Positions 8,070-16,484 of a stretch of 64,000 nt of DNA are shown in pieces. The notes beneath the pieces are model-generated. The model made no database searches, had not been told where the DNA came from, and worked only from the letters and a program-made list of their open reading frames with translations. Positions within the stretch are counted from its first letter, which is position 1, and each line of letters begins with the position of its first letter. The DNA is from Aquisphaera insulae (GTDB lineage: Bacteria; Planctomycetota; Planctomycetia; Isosphaerales; Isosphaeraceae), in contig NZ_JAALJH010000008.1 of assembly GCF_011064615.1 (NCBI RefSeq), positions 1 through 64,000 of the forward strand, read 5' to 3'. The position numbers were made by a program, and so were the translations under genes.

Positions 8070-8112
8070 GGCTCTGACGTCCGCCGGCTGAGCTCGGCCG
8101 GACGACAGAGCC
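8070..8112 (-). terminator. Hairpin downstream of the CARDB gene
   Basis: GGCTCTG near 8076-8070 pairs with CAGAGCC at 8106-8112, and the inner arms (ACGTCCGCC versus TCGTCCGG) pair imperfectly. It starts 13 bases after the stop at 8125. There is no T-tract, so it may be a transcript-end stabiliser and not an intrinsic terminator. Confidence 0.4.
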
Positions 8113-8124
8113 CGGTCGCCTCGT

Positions 8125-9690
8125 TCAGACGTACTTCTTGATGAAGTTGTTGACGGACTTCGGGAAGACGCTGAGAGAGTGCAGGACGCTATTGGTCTTC
8201 ACGGGCTTCCGATAGAGCTTCCGATGCTGGGCGGTCGAGGCCGCCTTGGCGGCGGCGGCGGCGGCGCGGGCGTCCGCGCGGGCGGCCAGTTTCGAGTTGT
8301 TGACGGCGAGCAACTGCTTGGGGGCGGGGTAGTTGGGGACGTAGGTGCTGCCGTCCGACCCGAGCAGCTTGAGGTTCACGGGGCCGGACATCGCCGTGTT
8401 GTTATTGCTGAACGATTCGTTGATGACATGCTCCGGATCGACGATGACCGCGATCCGGCCGACCTCGCTGCTGGATAGCGTCACGCCCGCCGGGAGACGA
8501 TTGGGGAGGGTGAGCGACTGGGTGAGCGTCTGGGTCGTGCCCGGGGCCAATCCCTGGATGACCGTATCCCCTAGGAACAGGCCCGCTGTGGTATCCCCAT
8601 TCCCATTCACGAGGACGAATCGGACACGGAATGCACCCGGATCCGCGCTGCCCAGATTCTGGAGGACGGTCGAGACTTGGAAGGAGTTCCCCCAGCTCAG
8701 GGTGCCGGAGGAGACGGTGACGCCGCCGGGGGCCAGGTTGGGGAGAGCCGTCTCGGCCGTGGTCGTGGGTGTGGTGTCCGTCGTGTTGACGGTCACCGGG
8801 GTCTGATCCACGCCCACGCCGCCGACCGGATTCCGAGGATAGGTGGTGTTGGTCTCGTAGTCGCCGTCCGGCACGATCGTCAGCGTGTAGGAGCTCGAGC
8901 CCTCGACGATCCGGGGGACCATGGAGGGGAGCGTGACGCTGGTCTCCACATTCACGGAGGACCAGGCCGGTATGGTCGGGACAGAGATGCTCCCGATGGT
9001 CAGGTCGGAGAGGCTGCCGAACGCGGACCCGGCCGGCGTCAGGACGACCAGGGCCCGGGTCGCGGGCGCAACCCCGTAGGACTCGTTCTTGATCTGGGCG
9101 GTCACCTGCATGGTTCCGCCCCAGTCCACGGCCGTCGGGTAGACGCCGATCCCGCTGGCGGTGAGCGCCGCTTGCTGATGAGGGGCCACCTGGAGGGCGA
9201 CCGAGTCGAACCCCGCGCCCACTCCCGTGTTGTTGCGACGGTTCGATTCCTTCACGACCCCTTCCGGGTCGACCTTGGTGTCGATGTAGACCACCCCGTT
9301 GGAGGAGACCCCCGGGACCTGTGTGGTGGGGAGCTTCACGGTGGTGGTGAAGGGGACGGACTGGCCGGGCTCGAGCCCCGCGGGGATGGTGACCTCGCCC
9401 AGGAGCACGGAGTACTTGCCCACCGTGCTCTTGCTGGAGGCATAGATCCCGACATTGAAGGCGGTCGTGACCGTGGACCTGCCCTGATTGGTGACCTGGC
9501 CGGTCGCCGTCACCGGGTCGCCCCAATCCGCCGACGTATCGGTCACGAGCGAGGAGGTCACCAGGTCGGGGAGGGTCGAGCCGAGGGCCGACATCACCTC
9601 GCGACGCTCGAGTGCATCGAACTTCAGGATGATGGGCCCGCGCCCCCAGGCGCGGCGGCGTCCGGCGGACCGACGGTCTTGGGACGGCAT
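8125..9690 (-). CDS. Secreted CARDB-repeat surface protein
   Basis: A protein of 521 residues. The ATG at 9690 follows GGAGGAG by 7 bases. The arginine-rich N-terminus leads into FDALERREVMSA (residues 24-35), the planctomycete signature of large exported proteins. Three domains of about 110 residues follow, each with the CARDB pattern (PDLVTSS..., W-G-D/N, NQG/NLGS, NTG/NNTA), a beta-sandwich adhesion module common in bacterial surface proteins. The C-terminus is an alanine/arginine-rich helix and a short basic tail. Likely role: cell-surface or matrix adhesion. Its promoter is at 9834-9862. Confidence 0.75.
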   Translation of the reverse strand: MPSQDRRSAGRRRAWGRGPIILKFDALERREVMSALGSTLPDLVTSSLVTDTSADWGDPVTATGQVTNQGRSTVTTAFNVGIYASSKSTVGKYSVLLGEVTIPAGLEPGQSVPFTTTVKLPTTQVPGVSSNGVVYIDTKVDPEGVVKESNRRNNTGVGAGFDSVALQVAPHQQAALTASGIGVYPTAVDWGGTMQVTAQIKNESYGVAPATRALVVLTPAGSAFGSLSDLTIGSISVPTIPAWSSVNVETSVTLPSMVPRIVEGSSSYTLTIVPDGDYETNTTYPRNPVGGVGVDQTPVTVNTTDTTPTTTAETALPNLAPGGVTVSSGTLSWGNSFQVSTVLQNLGSADPGAFRVRFVLVNGNGDTTAGLFLGDTVIQGLAPGTTQTLTQSLTLPNRLPAGVTLSSSEVGRIAVIVDPEHVINESFSNNNTAMSGPVNLKLLGSDGSTYVPNYPAPKQLLAVNNSKLAARADARAAAAAAKAASTAQHRKLYRKPVKTNSVLHSLSVFPKSVNNFIKKYV

Positions 9691-9833
9691 GGCGAAACTC
9701 CTCCATGAGAACGGATCACGACCCGGTGCGGCTTGGCGGCACGCCGAGGTGGTGCCAGCGGCAGAGATTCTTACCGCATCCATCACGCCCCGAGCGACTC
9801 GGAGCGGTCAGCCCCTTCCTTGGGCTCTCGCAC

Positions 9834-9862
9834 ACGCTAATGAGGATCACCGCGAGCGTCAA
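9834..9862 (-). promoter_or_regulatory. Promoter of the CARDB gene
   Basis: On the minus strand TTGACG (9862-9857), 17 bases, TAGCGT (9839-9834). Predicted leader of about 137 bases. Confidence 0.5.
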
Positions 9863-9933
9863 GGTCGACCGCTGACCGCACGAGCCGGGGATCCGCCGCG
9901 GCGACCCCGCACTCGGGAGCCGGATCTTGCCGA

Positions 9934-9963
9934 TTGTGCGCATTCCGGACGCGGCGGTATCGT
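9934..9963 (+). promoter_or_regulatory. Possible promoter of the MalK-like gene
   Basis: TTGTGC (9934-9939), 18 bases, TATCGT (9958-9963). The -35 is weak. Confidence 0.3.
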
Positions 9964-10024
9964 CGTATCCGCGGGCGACCTCGGAGGATCGTGACGCATC
10001 GAACCCGGGCCCGGCGGTGCGAGG

Positions 10025-11137
10025 ATGCCCCCACACGCGATTGAATTCACCGGCGTGACGCGAAGTCATTCTCCGGGGACGCGTGCGCTCGAACGGCTGT
10101 CGTTGGCCATCAAGCCGGGCGAGCGACTGGTCGTCCTGGGGCCGTCCGGCTCCGGCAAGACGACGCTCCTGCGCCTGATCGCCGGGTTGGACGTTCCGCA
10201 GGAGGGGACGATCCGGATCGGCGACCGCGACGCGTCCGGTGTCCCACCGCATCAGCGCGACGTGGCGATGGTCTTCCAGTCGCAGCCCCTCTATCCGCAT
10301 CTCAGCGTCGCCGCGAACCTCGAGTTCTCGATGAAGGCTCGCGGCATCCGGGCCCGAGAACGGCGCGAGCGGGTCCGGTCGACCGCGGAGTTGATGGGGA
10401 TCGGCAGTTTGCTCGAGCGGTGGCCGAGTGAGCTCTCCGGAGGAGAACGCCAACGGGTGGCCCTGGGCCGAGCCGTGACGCGACGTCCGGGGATCCTCCT
10501 GCTCGACGAGCCGTTTTCCAGCCTCGATGAACCCCTCCGCGCCGGGCTCCTCTCTCAGTTGTTGACGCTGCATCGGCAAATCGGGTCTACCCTCGTGCTG
10601 GTCACCCACGACCAGTCCGAGGCCCTCATGGTCGGCGAACGGCTCGCGATCCTCGACCAGGGCCGCCTCCTCCAGTGCGACACCCCGGAGGCGGTCTACG
10701 ACCGCCCGGTCCACCGCGGAGTCGCCGCGCTCGTCGGAAGCCCTGGGATGAACTTGCTTCCTTGCCAGATATTCGAGGATGGTTCATCGCGGCGAATCGT
10801 CCTGGCCGGTCGCGACCTGATCCGCCCTGCCGAACGATCGCGCGCCATGTTCCCCCCGCCCGGAGACTACGAACTCGGCTTTCGACCGGAGGCCGTGCGG
10901 ATGATCGGGGATCTCGAGCCGGGGATCGCGGACGGGCGGATTCAATTGGAGGCCCGCGTCGTCGGCTCCCGGTATCGGGGGGCGACGCGCCTGGTCGAGC
11001 TCGAACGAGAAGGCCACAAGCTCGCGGTCCGAATCGAGTCGGCCGACCCTTGCGCCGTCGGCCGCGTCGTGACCCTCGAGGTCGGAATTGGGGAAGTCTC
11101 CTGGTTCGATCGGGCGACCGGCCATCGGCTCTCCTGA
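10025..11137 (+). CDS. MalK/UgpC-type ABC transporter ATPase
   Basis: A 370-residue ATPase of the CUT1 sugar or related importer class. The nucleotide-binding domain (about residues 1-235) has Walker A GPSGSGKTT, a Q-loop VFQSQPLYPHL, signature LSGGERQRVALGRA, Walker B ILLLDEPFSSLD and H-loop VTHDQSEAL. The C-terminal 130 residues form a TOBE-like regulatory region (ELGFRPEAV..., MNLLPC). Such ATPases normally energise a permease pair with a periplasmic binding protein, but no partner genes are nearby, so it may serve one or several permeases encoded elsewhere. The substrate cannot be told from this gene. Confidence 0.82.
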   Translation: MPPHAIEFTGVTRSHSPGTRALERLSLAIKPGERLVVLGPSGSGKTTLLRLIAGLDVPQEGTIRIGDRDASGVPPHQRDVAMVFQSQPLYPHLSVAANLEFSMKARGIRARERRERVRSTAELMGIGSLLERWPSELSGGERQRVALGRAVTRRPGILLLDEPFSSLDEPLRAGLLSQLLTLHRQIGSTLVLVTHDQSEALMVGERLAILDQGRLLQCDTPEAVYDRPVHRGVAALVGSPGMNLLPCQIFEDGSSRRIVLAGRDLIRPAERSRAMFPPPGDYELGFRPEAVRMIGDLEPGIADGRIQLEARVVGSRYRGATRLVELEREGHKLAVRIESADPCAVGRVVTLEVGIGEVSWFDRATGHRLS

Positions 11138-11158
11138 GCCGGTGTCCGCGTCGGGGAA

Positions 11159-12034
11159 TCAGGTCGACTCTTCCTCATCGGCGAGCCGCACGGGCTGGAA
11201 CGACGGGGCCAGGCACTCCGGACACGCAGCGGCCAGTCCGAGGTAAGGTTTCGCGCATCTCGGGCACAGCCCTGCACTTCGGCGGAGGGTGGGGAGCGAG
11301 GCGCGGAGGCTGGCTCCGTCGTGGGTATGGGCAAAGGCGTCGGCGATCCGGCCGGCAAGCTGAACGAGGTCCGGCTGGATCTTTCCGGATCGCAGGCGAT
11401 GGTGGATCAGGCGCAGGAACCACTGAGAGAGGTCGGCATCGAGCTCGCGACGGCTCTCCTTGCCGAGGCCCGGGGACAGGGCCGCGTGCAGCTCGAGGAC
11501 CCGCTCCGGATCGTTGACGTCCCGGGCGGCTGAAAGCTGCGCAAGCTGGTTCTCGATCGCCGCGCCGTCGTCCAGCTCGTGCTCGTCGTGGGCCCCATCC
11601 AGGCGAGGTTCGTCCGGCGTGTCGGGCCCGGCTTCGTCCGCCTCCGCGGCGTCGATGGACGGGGGGACGCTCGGTCTGGCCGGCTCGGTCTGGGCAGGCG
11701 TGATGACTGACGCCTGGGGGAGGGGGGCCTCCGTGACCTCTCGGGCGAGAATGTCACGTCCCGTCAACCAGATCCCCAGGGCCTTCAGAATCCGGGCCCC
11801 GACGAATCCGGTCAGTACATAGGCGACCAGCCAGTAGCAGCCCTCGGCGATCCCGAGGAGGAGGGGCAGTCCCGAACCGCCGGTGGTGGCCATCCCCCTG
11901 AGGACGCAGTGAACGGCCGTGAACAGGCCCAGGAGGATGGAGCCGCGCTCGATCGCGACGGCCGCCGGATCGAGTACCTGGGCGATCGTGAGGTTCCTGG
12001 TGCGGGGAATTCCGCCTCTTTCGGTCTCTGCCAT
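11159..12034 (-). CDS. Two-helix membrane protein with C-terminal zinc ribbon
   Basis: A protein of 291 residues. The ATG at 12034 was chosen over an upstream in-frame start because a promoter at 12072-12099 lies between them. Two hydrophobic helices occur near residues 25-95, followed by an acidic linker (ADEAGPDTPDEPRLD), a helical region and a C-terminal four-cysteine zinc ribbon (CPRCAKPYLGLAAACPEC). The ribbon resembles a double-CxxC structural zinc site. I do not recognise the family. It is convergent with the MalK-like gene 21 bases away. Confidence 0.65.
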   Translation of the reverse strand: MAETERGGIPRTRNLTIAQVLDPAAVAIERGSILLGLFTAVHCVLRGMATTGGSGLPLLLGIAEGCYWLVAYVLTGFVGARILKALGIWLTGRDILAREVTEAPLPQASVITPAQTEPARPSVPPSIDAAEADEAGPDTPDEPRLDGAHDEHELDDGAAIENQLAQLSAARDVNDPERVLELHAALSPGLGKESRRELDADLSQWFLRLIHHRLRSGKIQPDLVQLAGRIADAFAHTHDGASLRASLPTLRRSAGLCPRCAKPYLGLAAACPECLAPSFQPVRLADEEEST

Positions 12035-12071
12035 GGGTTGCCTGACTCGGAGGAGCTCGGGGGTTTCCACG

Positions 12072-12099
12072 ATTATCCCGGATCGATCAAGCCGGGCAA
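12072..12099 (-). promoter_or_regulatory. Promoter of the zinc-ribbon membrane protein gene
   Basis: On the minus strand TTGCCC (12099-12094), 16 bases, GATAAT (12077-12072); the -10 matches five of six bases. The predicted transcript starts about 30 bases before the ATG at 12034. Confidence 0.45.
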
Positions 12100-12123
12100 T
12101 GCACCTCCCGGAGCGGAGCGATG

Positions 12124-12178
12124 CAAAAAGAAAAACCACCCGTGCCGGCGCCATCAAGCGGCCTCGGCGTGGGTGGTT
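12124..12178 (-). terminator. Rho-independent terminator of rimI-like gene
   Basis: A 14-base-pair stem (two G-T pairs) between 12134-12147 and 12165-12178. On the minus strand it is followed by TTTTTCTTTTT (12135-12125). It lies 30 bases beyond the stop of the acetyltransferase gene and separates it from the next minus-strand gene. Confidence 0.8.
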
Positions 12179-12208
12179 CGATGGCAACCGTGTCGGGGAC
12201 TTTGCTCG

Positions 12209-12739
12209 TCAGGATCCGAGCTGGCGGGCGATCCGATTCGCCGAGGCCGGCATTTCGAGCACGGATTCGTCCAGGTGGTAGAGCATGGCGTAGGCGTCTT
12301 CGCCGGTGTCCTGGTAGTGCTCTCGGAGGACCTCCACGGCGCGGAAGCCGACGACCCGGAAGAAGTACTGGGACGTCAGGTTCGTCTCGCGGACGCAGAG
12401 CGCGATCCGATTTCGCCGCTGCGAGGACAGCTTGCCGGCGAGCTTGGAGACCATCTGACGTCCGATTCCCGTGCGGCGGAATTCGGGATGGGTGGCGAAG
12501 TCGAGCACCTGGATCCGATTGCGATGCAGCTCGTAGATCATGAATCCGACGATCCGCTCGGAAAGCTCGGCCACCATGCCGATGCAATTCCGCTGGCGGA
12601 GCACGCGGAGGAACTCCTCCTCGCACCAGGGATATTCGAAGCTGGCGTGCTCGATGGCCATGACCTCGGGCATGTCGCGCCGGATCATCCAGCGGATGTG
12701 CACGCGGGTCTGAGCCTGGGAGATGGGGACCGTGCTCAT
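12209..12739 (-). CDS. rimI: RimI-like GNAT N-acetyltransferase
   Basis: A 176-residue GNAT protein. The ATG at 12739 has AAGGAGG four bases upstream. The acetyl-CoA loop reads RRTGIGRQMV (Q/R-x-x-G-x-G/A), preceded by the V/I-x-x-L-x-FATHPEF strand, and the C-terminus has NLTSQYFFRVVGFRAVEVLREHY followed by EDAYAML, the arrangement of RimI, which acetylates the N-terminal alanine of ribosomal protein S18. Other GNATs share the fold, so the substrate is inferred. A strong terminator follows the gene. Confidence 0.75.
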   Translation of the reverse strand: MSTVPISQAQTRVHIRWMIRRDMPEVMAIEHASFEYPWCEEEFLRVLRQRNCIGMVAELSERIVGFMIYELHRNRIQVLDFATHPEFRRTGIGRQMVSKLAGKLSSQRRNRIALCVRETNLTSQYFFRVVGFRAVEVLREHYQDTGEDAYAMLYHLDESVLEMPASANRIARQLGS

Positions 12740-13122
12740 CGAGCCTCCTTCCGTGGAACTCTGAAACGACCGCTCGGCGTCCATCCTGGATCGCCTGGGT
12801 CGAGCGAACGTGCGAGCCGAATCGGGCATCGAAGACCGAAGGATGTGCAGAGACGTCGCGGCCAACCTGACGCACCGAAGGGAAGACGACCCTGAAGTGA
12901 GCGTGCCAGCCGAGCGAGCGGGATTCTAGCGAAGCCCCTACCGACTGCCAAGGTCGCTTCCGAGCTGCGTGTTGGGCGACTCTCCGTCGACTCTCTATCG
13001 GCCAGGCGGGGAATCGGACGTGAGGATTCCGCGGGCGGAGCGGCGTGTGCGGGCCGGTCCGGATTGGTGCGAACCGATCCACCATTCTCGCGACGAAGTC
13101 GAGCCCGGCGGGCGGGCTCGCA
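12740..13122. other. Intergenic region
   Basis: No convincing gene. It lies between the DUF1571 gene and rimI on the minus strand and holds a hairpin right after the DUF1571 stop (13100-13120). I see no clear promoter box for rimI. Confidence 0.4.
13100..13120 (-). terminator. Hairpin just after the DUF1571 gene
   Basis: CGAGCCCG / CGGGCTCG with a five-base loop, beginning two bases past the stop. No T-tract, so termination is only suggested. Confidence 0.4.
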
Positions 13123-14154
13123 TCAGAACCGACCGAAGGCGTATTCCTTGTTGGCGACGTCGAAATCGAGGTCGTTCAGGCCGACGTTCAGTTTCAGGTT
13201 TCCGTAGGCGTATTCCTCGGCGAGGATCGCCGGACCTCCCGCTTCCGCCGGCCAGTCATAGCCCTCGAATCGGATCGGCAGGTTGTGCAGCGTATCGATG
13301 AAGAGGCGGATCTTGTAAAACTGGAAGTGGGGTTGCTTCTGGGGATGCAGGGCCTCGACCATGAGGCAACGGCGTCCCCCCTCGATCACGCTCGGGTCGA
13401 AGACGAGGACGGTTTCACGGGGGCTCAGCTCCAGTTCCCATCTCCGGATGACCGTGTCGATGAGGTTGCCGATGCCCGCGTCGGTGATCGGGTGCCGGTT
13501 CTCTTGCAGGGCGCGGGCGGACGTCGGCGCCACCTCCATCGTCCCGGCCAGCAATTTCACGAGCCCGGCCTCGTGGACGAGGACGTTGCCGCGATTGCGG
13601 CCGTGGACGTAGATCGCCTCGCGACCTCGATTCGGCTCCTCGAACTTGAAGTAGATGCTCCGGGGCTCTGTCCGGGCCTTCATGTTCATCACGTTGAGGG
13701 GGCTGAGTCGGCCCCTGAGGAGCTCGCGCTTGTAAAAAGTACAGGTGTAGTCTCGGACTTTCGCGAAACTATCCCGGCAGCTCCGCACGATCGCGAGGGC
13801 GCGAATCATCGGCTCGTCGTCGCGAACGATGGTGGCGATGCTCCCCTCGGGGAGGTCCGACGCAGCCTTCACCCTTCCGGCCAAGTCGTGGCTCGGTGAG
13901 CTCGTGGCCGATGCGGACGCTCGGATCGTGGCGCCGGCAGGCGTCTCGACGGCCGTGCCGGGGACCGAGGGACAGACGATGCCAGGCTCCGTCGTTGCGC
14001 CCTCGCGGCCTCCCGCGGGGACGACGGCGGGGAGGTCGGCGCGAATCCAGACGGCGGAGCAGGCCCCCGCGAAGAGCAGGAGGGAGATCCTGGCACGACG
14101 GAGGATCCCCCGGGGAGAATGCTCCGGGAAGTCACTTCGATCCTTGAATACCAT
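13123..14154 (-). CDS. DUF1571 family exported protein
   Basis: A protein of 343 residues. The start at 14154 gives a basic N-terminus followed by a hydrophobic segment (RARISLLLFAGACSAVWI), a signal peptide or anchor. After a low-complexity linker, residues 120-343 match the DUF1571 pattern: a helix with the CTFYKRE motif, strands describing an outer-membrane-lipoprotein-carrier-like half-barrel, and VHEAGLVKLLAGTMEV and PITDAGIGNLIDTVI segments. DUF1571 proteins are typical of planctomycetes and have no proven role; the fold suggests binding of a lipid or lipoprotein in the periplasm. Promoter at 14300-14328. Confidence 0.7.
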   Translation of the reverse strand: MVFKDRSDFPEHSPRGILRRARISLLLFAGACSAVWIRADLPAVVPAGGREGATTEPGIVCPSVPGTAVETPAGATIRASASATSSPSHDLAGRVKAASDLPEGSIATIVRDDEPMIRALAIVRSCRDSFAKVRDYTCTFYKRELLRGRLSPLNVMNMKARTEPRSIYFKFEEPNRGREAIYVHGRNRGNVLVHEAGLVKLLAGTMEVAPTSARALQENRHPITDAGIGNLIDTVIRRWELELSPRETVLVFDPSVIEGGRRCLMVEALHPQKQPHFQFYKIRLFIDTLHNLPIRFEGYDWPAEAGGPAILAEEYAYGNLKLNVGLNDLDFDVANKEYAFGRF

Positions 14155-14472
14155 GACCCCGGAACTCCCACCTGGACGGACCAACGAATCGGAACGTTCC
14201 CATATTGGCGACGAGGCGAAAGCGGGTGCTGCGGACCAACGGTCGGGTCGATCCGTGGGTGGGCTCGACGCGGGGAATCAGGTAGAGCACCACATACTCA
14301 TTATTCTATCACGCAATTCATACGCCAAGTCGGAGTCTCGCGTTTTCTCGATGGCCGGGTTATCCTCGGAAGCAGACGCGCGTGAACTTGATGCCGTCGC
14401 GGGAACGGCAGCGTCCTCGAGTCCGGCTGCGAGGGTCGCGCCAGGTTCGACGTCAGCACGGAGAATGACATC
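14155..14472. other. Divergent intergenic region
   Basis: No gene seen. It carries an AT-rich patch (about 14291-14325) with the minus-strand promoter of the DUF1571 gene. No clear plus-strand promoter for the MBL gene was found. Confidence 0.4.
14300..14328 (-). promoter_or_regulatory. Promoter of the DUF1571 gene
   Basis: On the minus strand TTGGCG (14328-14323), 17 bases, AATAAT (14305-14300). The -10 matches five of six bases; leader about 140 bases. Confidence 0.45.
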
Positions 14473-15144
14473 GTGCCCGAGGCATCCCTCAGGATCGAGA
14501 TCGTTGAATCGGAGCCTTTCAGTCAGAATGCGTATGTCGTCTGGCGAGCCGGCCGCGACGAGGCCCTCGTCTTCGACCCCGGCTTCGACTCGACGTCCAT
14601 CCTGACGCTGCTCCGACGCCACGGGTTGCGTCCCGCGATGATCCTGGACACGCACGGTCACGTGGACCACATCGCCGGCAACGCGGCGCTGAAGGACGCC
14701 TTCCCGGCCGCGCCGCTGGTGATCGGGAGGAATGACGCGGCCGCGCTCCAGGATCCCGATCGGAACCTCAGCGCCACCTTCGGCATCCCGGTGATCAGCC
14801 CCCCGGCCGACCGCCTCGTCGAGGACGGCGAGTCCTTCGAATCGGCGGGCTTCGCCATCGAGGTGCGGGAGATCCCCGGCCACAGCCCGGGGTCGGTAGC
14901 CTACGTCTTCGCCGGCGAGTCGCCGCCGTTCGTGATCGGGGGGGACGTCCTGTTCGCCGGCTCGATCGGGCGGACCGACCTGGGCGGCAGCCTGGAACAG
15001 CTCATGAGCGGGATCGAGGAGAAGCTCCTGGACCTGACCGACGAGACGACGATCTACCCGGGGCACGGGCCGGCGACGACCATCGGGCGGGAGCGTCAAT
15101 CCAATCCGTTCATCCGCCAGCACCTACCGTCCCGGCGACGCTGA
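14473..15144 (+). CDS. MBL-fold hydrolase, glyoxalase II-like
   Basis: A metallo-beta-lactamase-fold protein of 223 residues, starting at GTG 14473 with GGAG ten bases upstream. The metal ligands are visible: DTHGHVDH (HxHxDH), PGHSPGS, GGDVLF with the bridging aspartate, and YPGHGPATTI. This is the short glyoxalase II-related type (YcbL-like) that hydrolyses thioesters such as S-lactoylglutathione or other small substrates; exact substrate unknown. The metallophosphoesterase gene follows after 22 bases, so the two are probably cotranscribed. Confidence 0.82.
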   Translation: MPEASLRIEIVESEPFSQNAYVVWRAGRDEALVFDPGFDSTSILTLLRRHGLRPAMILDTHGHVDHIAGNAALKDAFPAAPLVIGRNDAAALQDPDRNLSATFGIPVISPPADRLVEDGESFESAGFAIEVREIPGHSPGSVAYVFAGESPPFVIGGDVLFAGSIGRTDLGGSLEQLMSGIEEKLLDLTDETTIYPGHGPATTIGRERQSNPFIRQHLPSRRR

Positions 15145-15166
15145 ACGACCAGGGGACGGGGCCTCC

Positions 15167-15907
15167 ATGGACATCTGGGCGATCGCCGACCTGCACCTCT
15201 CCTTCGCGCGACCCGAGCGCCGGGAGCGGTATGCCGCGCGGTGGCGCAACCACGTCGCCCGGGTCGAGTCGAGCTGGCGAGAGAACGTCGGCCCGCGGGA
15301 CATCGTCCTGCTGCCGGGCGATCTCTCGATGGCCCGCAACCATCGCGAGGTCCAGGCCGATCTCGCCTGGCTCGCTCAGCTCCCCGGCCGGAAGGTCCTC
15401 TCGGCGGGGAATCACGATACCTGGTGGAACGGGGCGGAGCAGGTCAGGCCGATCCTGAGGACGTCGATCAGGGCCGTCGGCGGAGACGCCATCGAGATCG
15501 ACGGCGTGATCATCTGCGGATCCCGGGGCGCACCGGCTCCGTGGCCCGACGATCCGCCCGAGCAACGAGTCCTCGCGGACCACGAGCTCGGCGAGCTCGA
15601 GCGGGCCCTGGGTCAGGCCAGGGCACTTCGGCGCGACCCCGATCAGCCGATCTACGTCCTCTGGCATTACCCGCCGTTCGATAGCTACGGCCGCCCCGGC
15701 CCCTGGGTCGATCGCATCGAGGAGGCCGGCGTCTCGGCCTGCGTCTACGGCCACCTGCACACGCTCGGGCAATGGTCGAGGGCCATCCAGGGGAAACATC
15801 GAGGGAGCCGCTACTACTGCGTCGCCGCGGACGCGATCGGCTTTTCACCCCTCCGAATCGACCAGCATCCCGACCGTCATCGTCCCCCGGCGTCCCCTAG
15901 CCGCTAA
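15167..15907 (+). CDS. Calcineurin-like metallophosphoesterase
   Basis: A 246-residue phosphoesterase. All five metal-binding blocks of the family are present: DLHL (D-x-H), LLPGDLS (GD), SAGNHDTWW (GNHD), LWHYPP (H) and YGHLH (GHxH). It should hydrolyse phosphoesters with a two-metal centre in the cytosol. The sequence resembles the YkuE/predicted phosphohydrolase group, often of unknown substrate. Second gene of a pair with the MBL hydrolase. Confidence 0.85.
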   Translation: MDIWAIADLHLSFARPERRERYAARWRNHVARVESSWRENVGPRDIVLLPGDLSMARNHREVQADLAWLAQLPGRKVLSAGNHDTWWNGAEQVRPILRTSIRAVGGDAIEIDGVIICGSRGAPAPWPDDPPEQRVLADHELGELERALGQARALRRDPDQPIYVLWHYPPFDSYGRPGPWVDRIEEAGVSACVYGHLHTLGQWSRAIQGKHRGSRYYCVAADAIGFSPLRIDQHPDRHRPPASPSR

Positions 15908-16276
15908 CTTCGCGACAACTCTGCACAAACCGGAAAACGCATCGATCGCTTAAGGACGCCCTCGTCCGCCAGGGATCCCAAGTCGTCATCACGGAGCGTT
16001 GTGATCCGTATTGCCGGTATTCAGAACTGTCATCTCGACTTCCCATTCTTACAAGTCAACCGAAAAAGGAGTGGTCTTGTTGACAGATTACTGTACAGGA
16101 GGGAACCGTCGCCGCGCGAATCCTGATCCTCAAGTTCCAATCAGCAAAAGGTTTAGATCATCGGATCGGGATTCTTGACATGGGTGGCACGGGAGATGCA
16201 ATTTACTCCTGGCGTTCTTAGGCTAGGCCAATCGCCAACGATCCATTTCATTCACCACGACAACCGGGAGAGTTCC
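15908..16276 (+). other. Intergenic region upstream of csrA
   Basis: No protein gene seen. The stretch is relatively AT-rich and contains TTGACA twice (16080-16085 and 16175-16180), the second with a weak -10 (GCAATT, 16198-16203) after 17 bases. Several GGA triplets, the core of CsrA binding sites, occur here (for example AAGGAG near 16067, CAGGAGGGA near 16097 and GGGAG just before the start codon). Confidence 0.4.
16175..16203 (+). promoter_or_regulatory. Possible csrA promoter
   Basis: TTGACA (perfect -35, 16175-16180), 17 bases, GCAATT (poor -10). Plausible only by position and the -35. Confidence 0.3.
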
Positions 16277-16468
16277 ATGTTGGTCCTGAGCAGGAAGCTG
16301 GGTGAGAAGATCGTGATTGGAGACAATATCGTCATCACGGTCGTCAAGATTGATCGCAATCAGATCCGCATCGGAATCGAAGCCCCGCACGACGTGCCCG
16401 TCTATCGGGAAGAGATCGCACCCGCCCGCGCCGCCTCGAATCCGAGCCTCGAGCACGTTGGCGTCTGA
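16277..16468 (+). CDS. csrA: Carbon storage regulator CsrA
   Basis: A 63-residue RNA-binding regulator. It begins MLVLSRKLGEKIVIG and has VVKIDRNQIRIGIEAP and VPVYREEI, the diagnostic CsrA/RsmA sequence, with the RNA-contacting Arg6 and Arg44 present. CsrA dimers bind GGA motifs in mRNA leaders and change translation or stability. The ATG at 16277 follows GGGAG by 7 bases. Flagellar genes and fliW, frequent neighbours, are absent here. The gene is convergent with the next one, 16 bases apart. Confidence 0.95.
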   Translation: MLVLSRKLGEKIVIGDNIVITVVKIDRNQIRIGIEAPHDVPVYREEIAPARAASNPSLEHVGV

Positions 16469-16484
16469 ACGGATTGCTTCGATG

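Larger units (their letters stand above)
7743..8124. other. Intergenic region with esterase promoter and short direct repeat
   Basis: No coding frame seen. It holds the promoter at 7871-7899, a 16-base direct repeat of GCGATCCGGGACCYGG at 7945-7960 and 8000-8015 (one difference, 55 bases apart), and a hairpin at 8070-8112 behind the CARDB gene. The middle is relatively AT-rich. Confidence 0.5.
9691..10024. other. Divergent promoter region
   Basis: No gene seen. It lies between the CARDB gene (leftward) and the MalK-like gene (rightward) and carries a promoter candidate for each, at 9834-9862 (minus) and 9934-9963 (plus). Confidence 0.5.
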
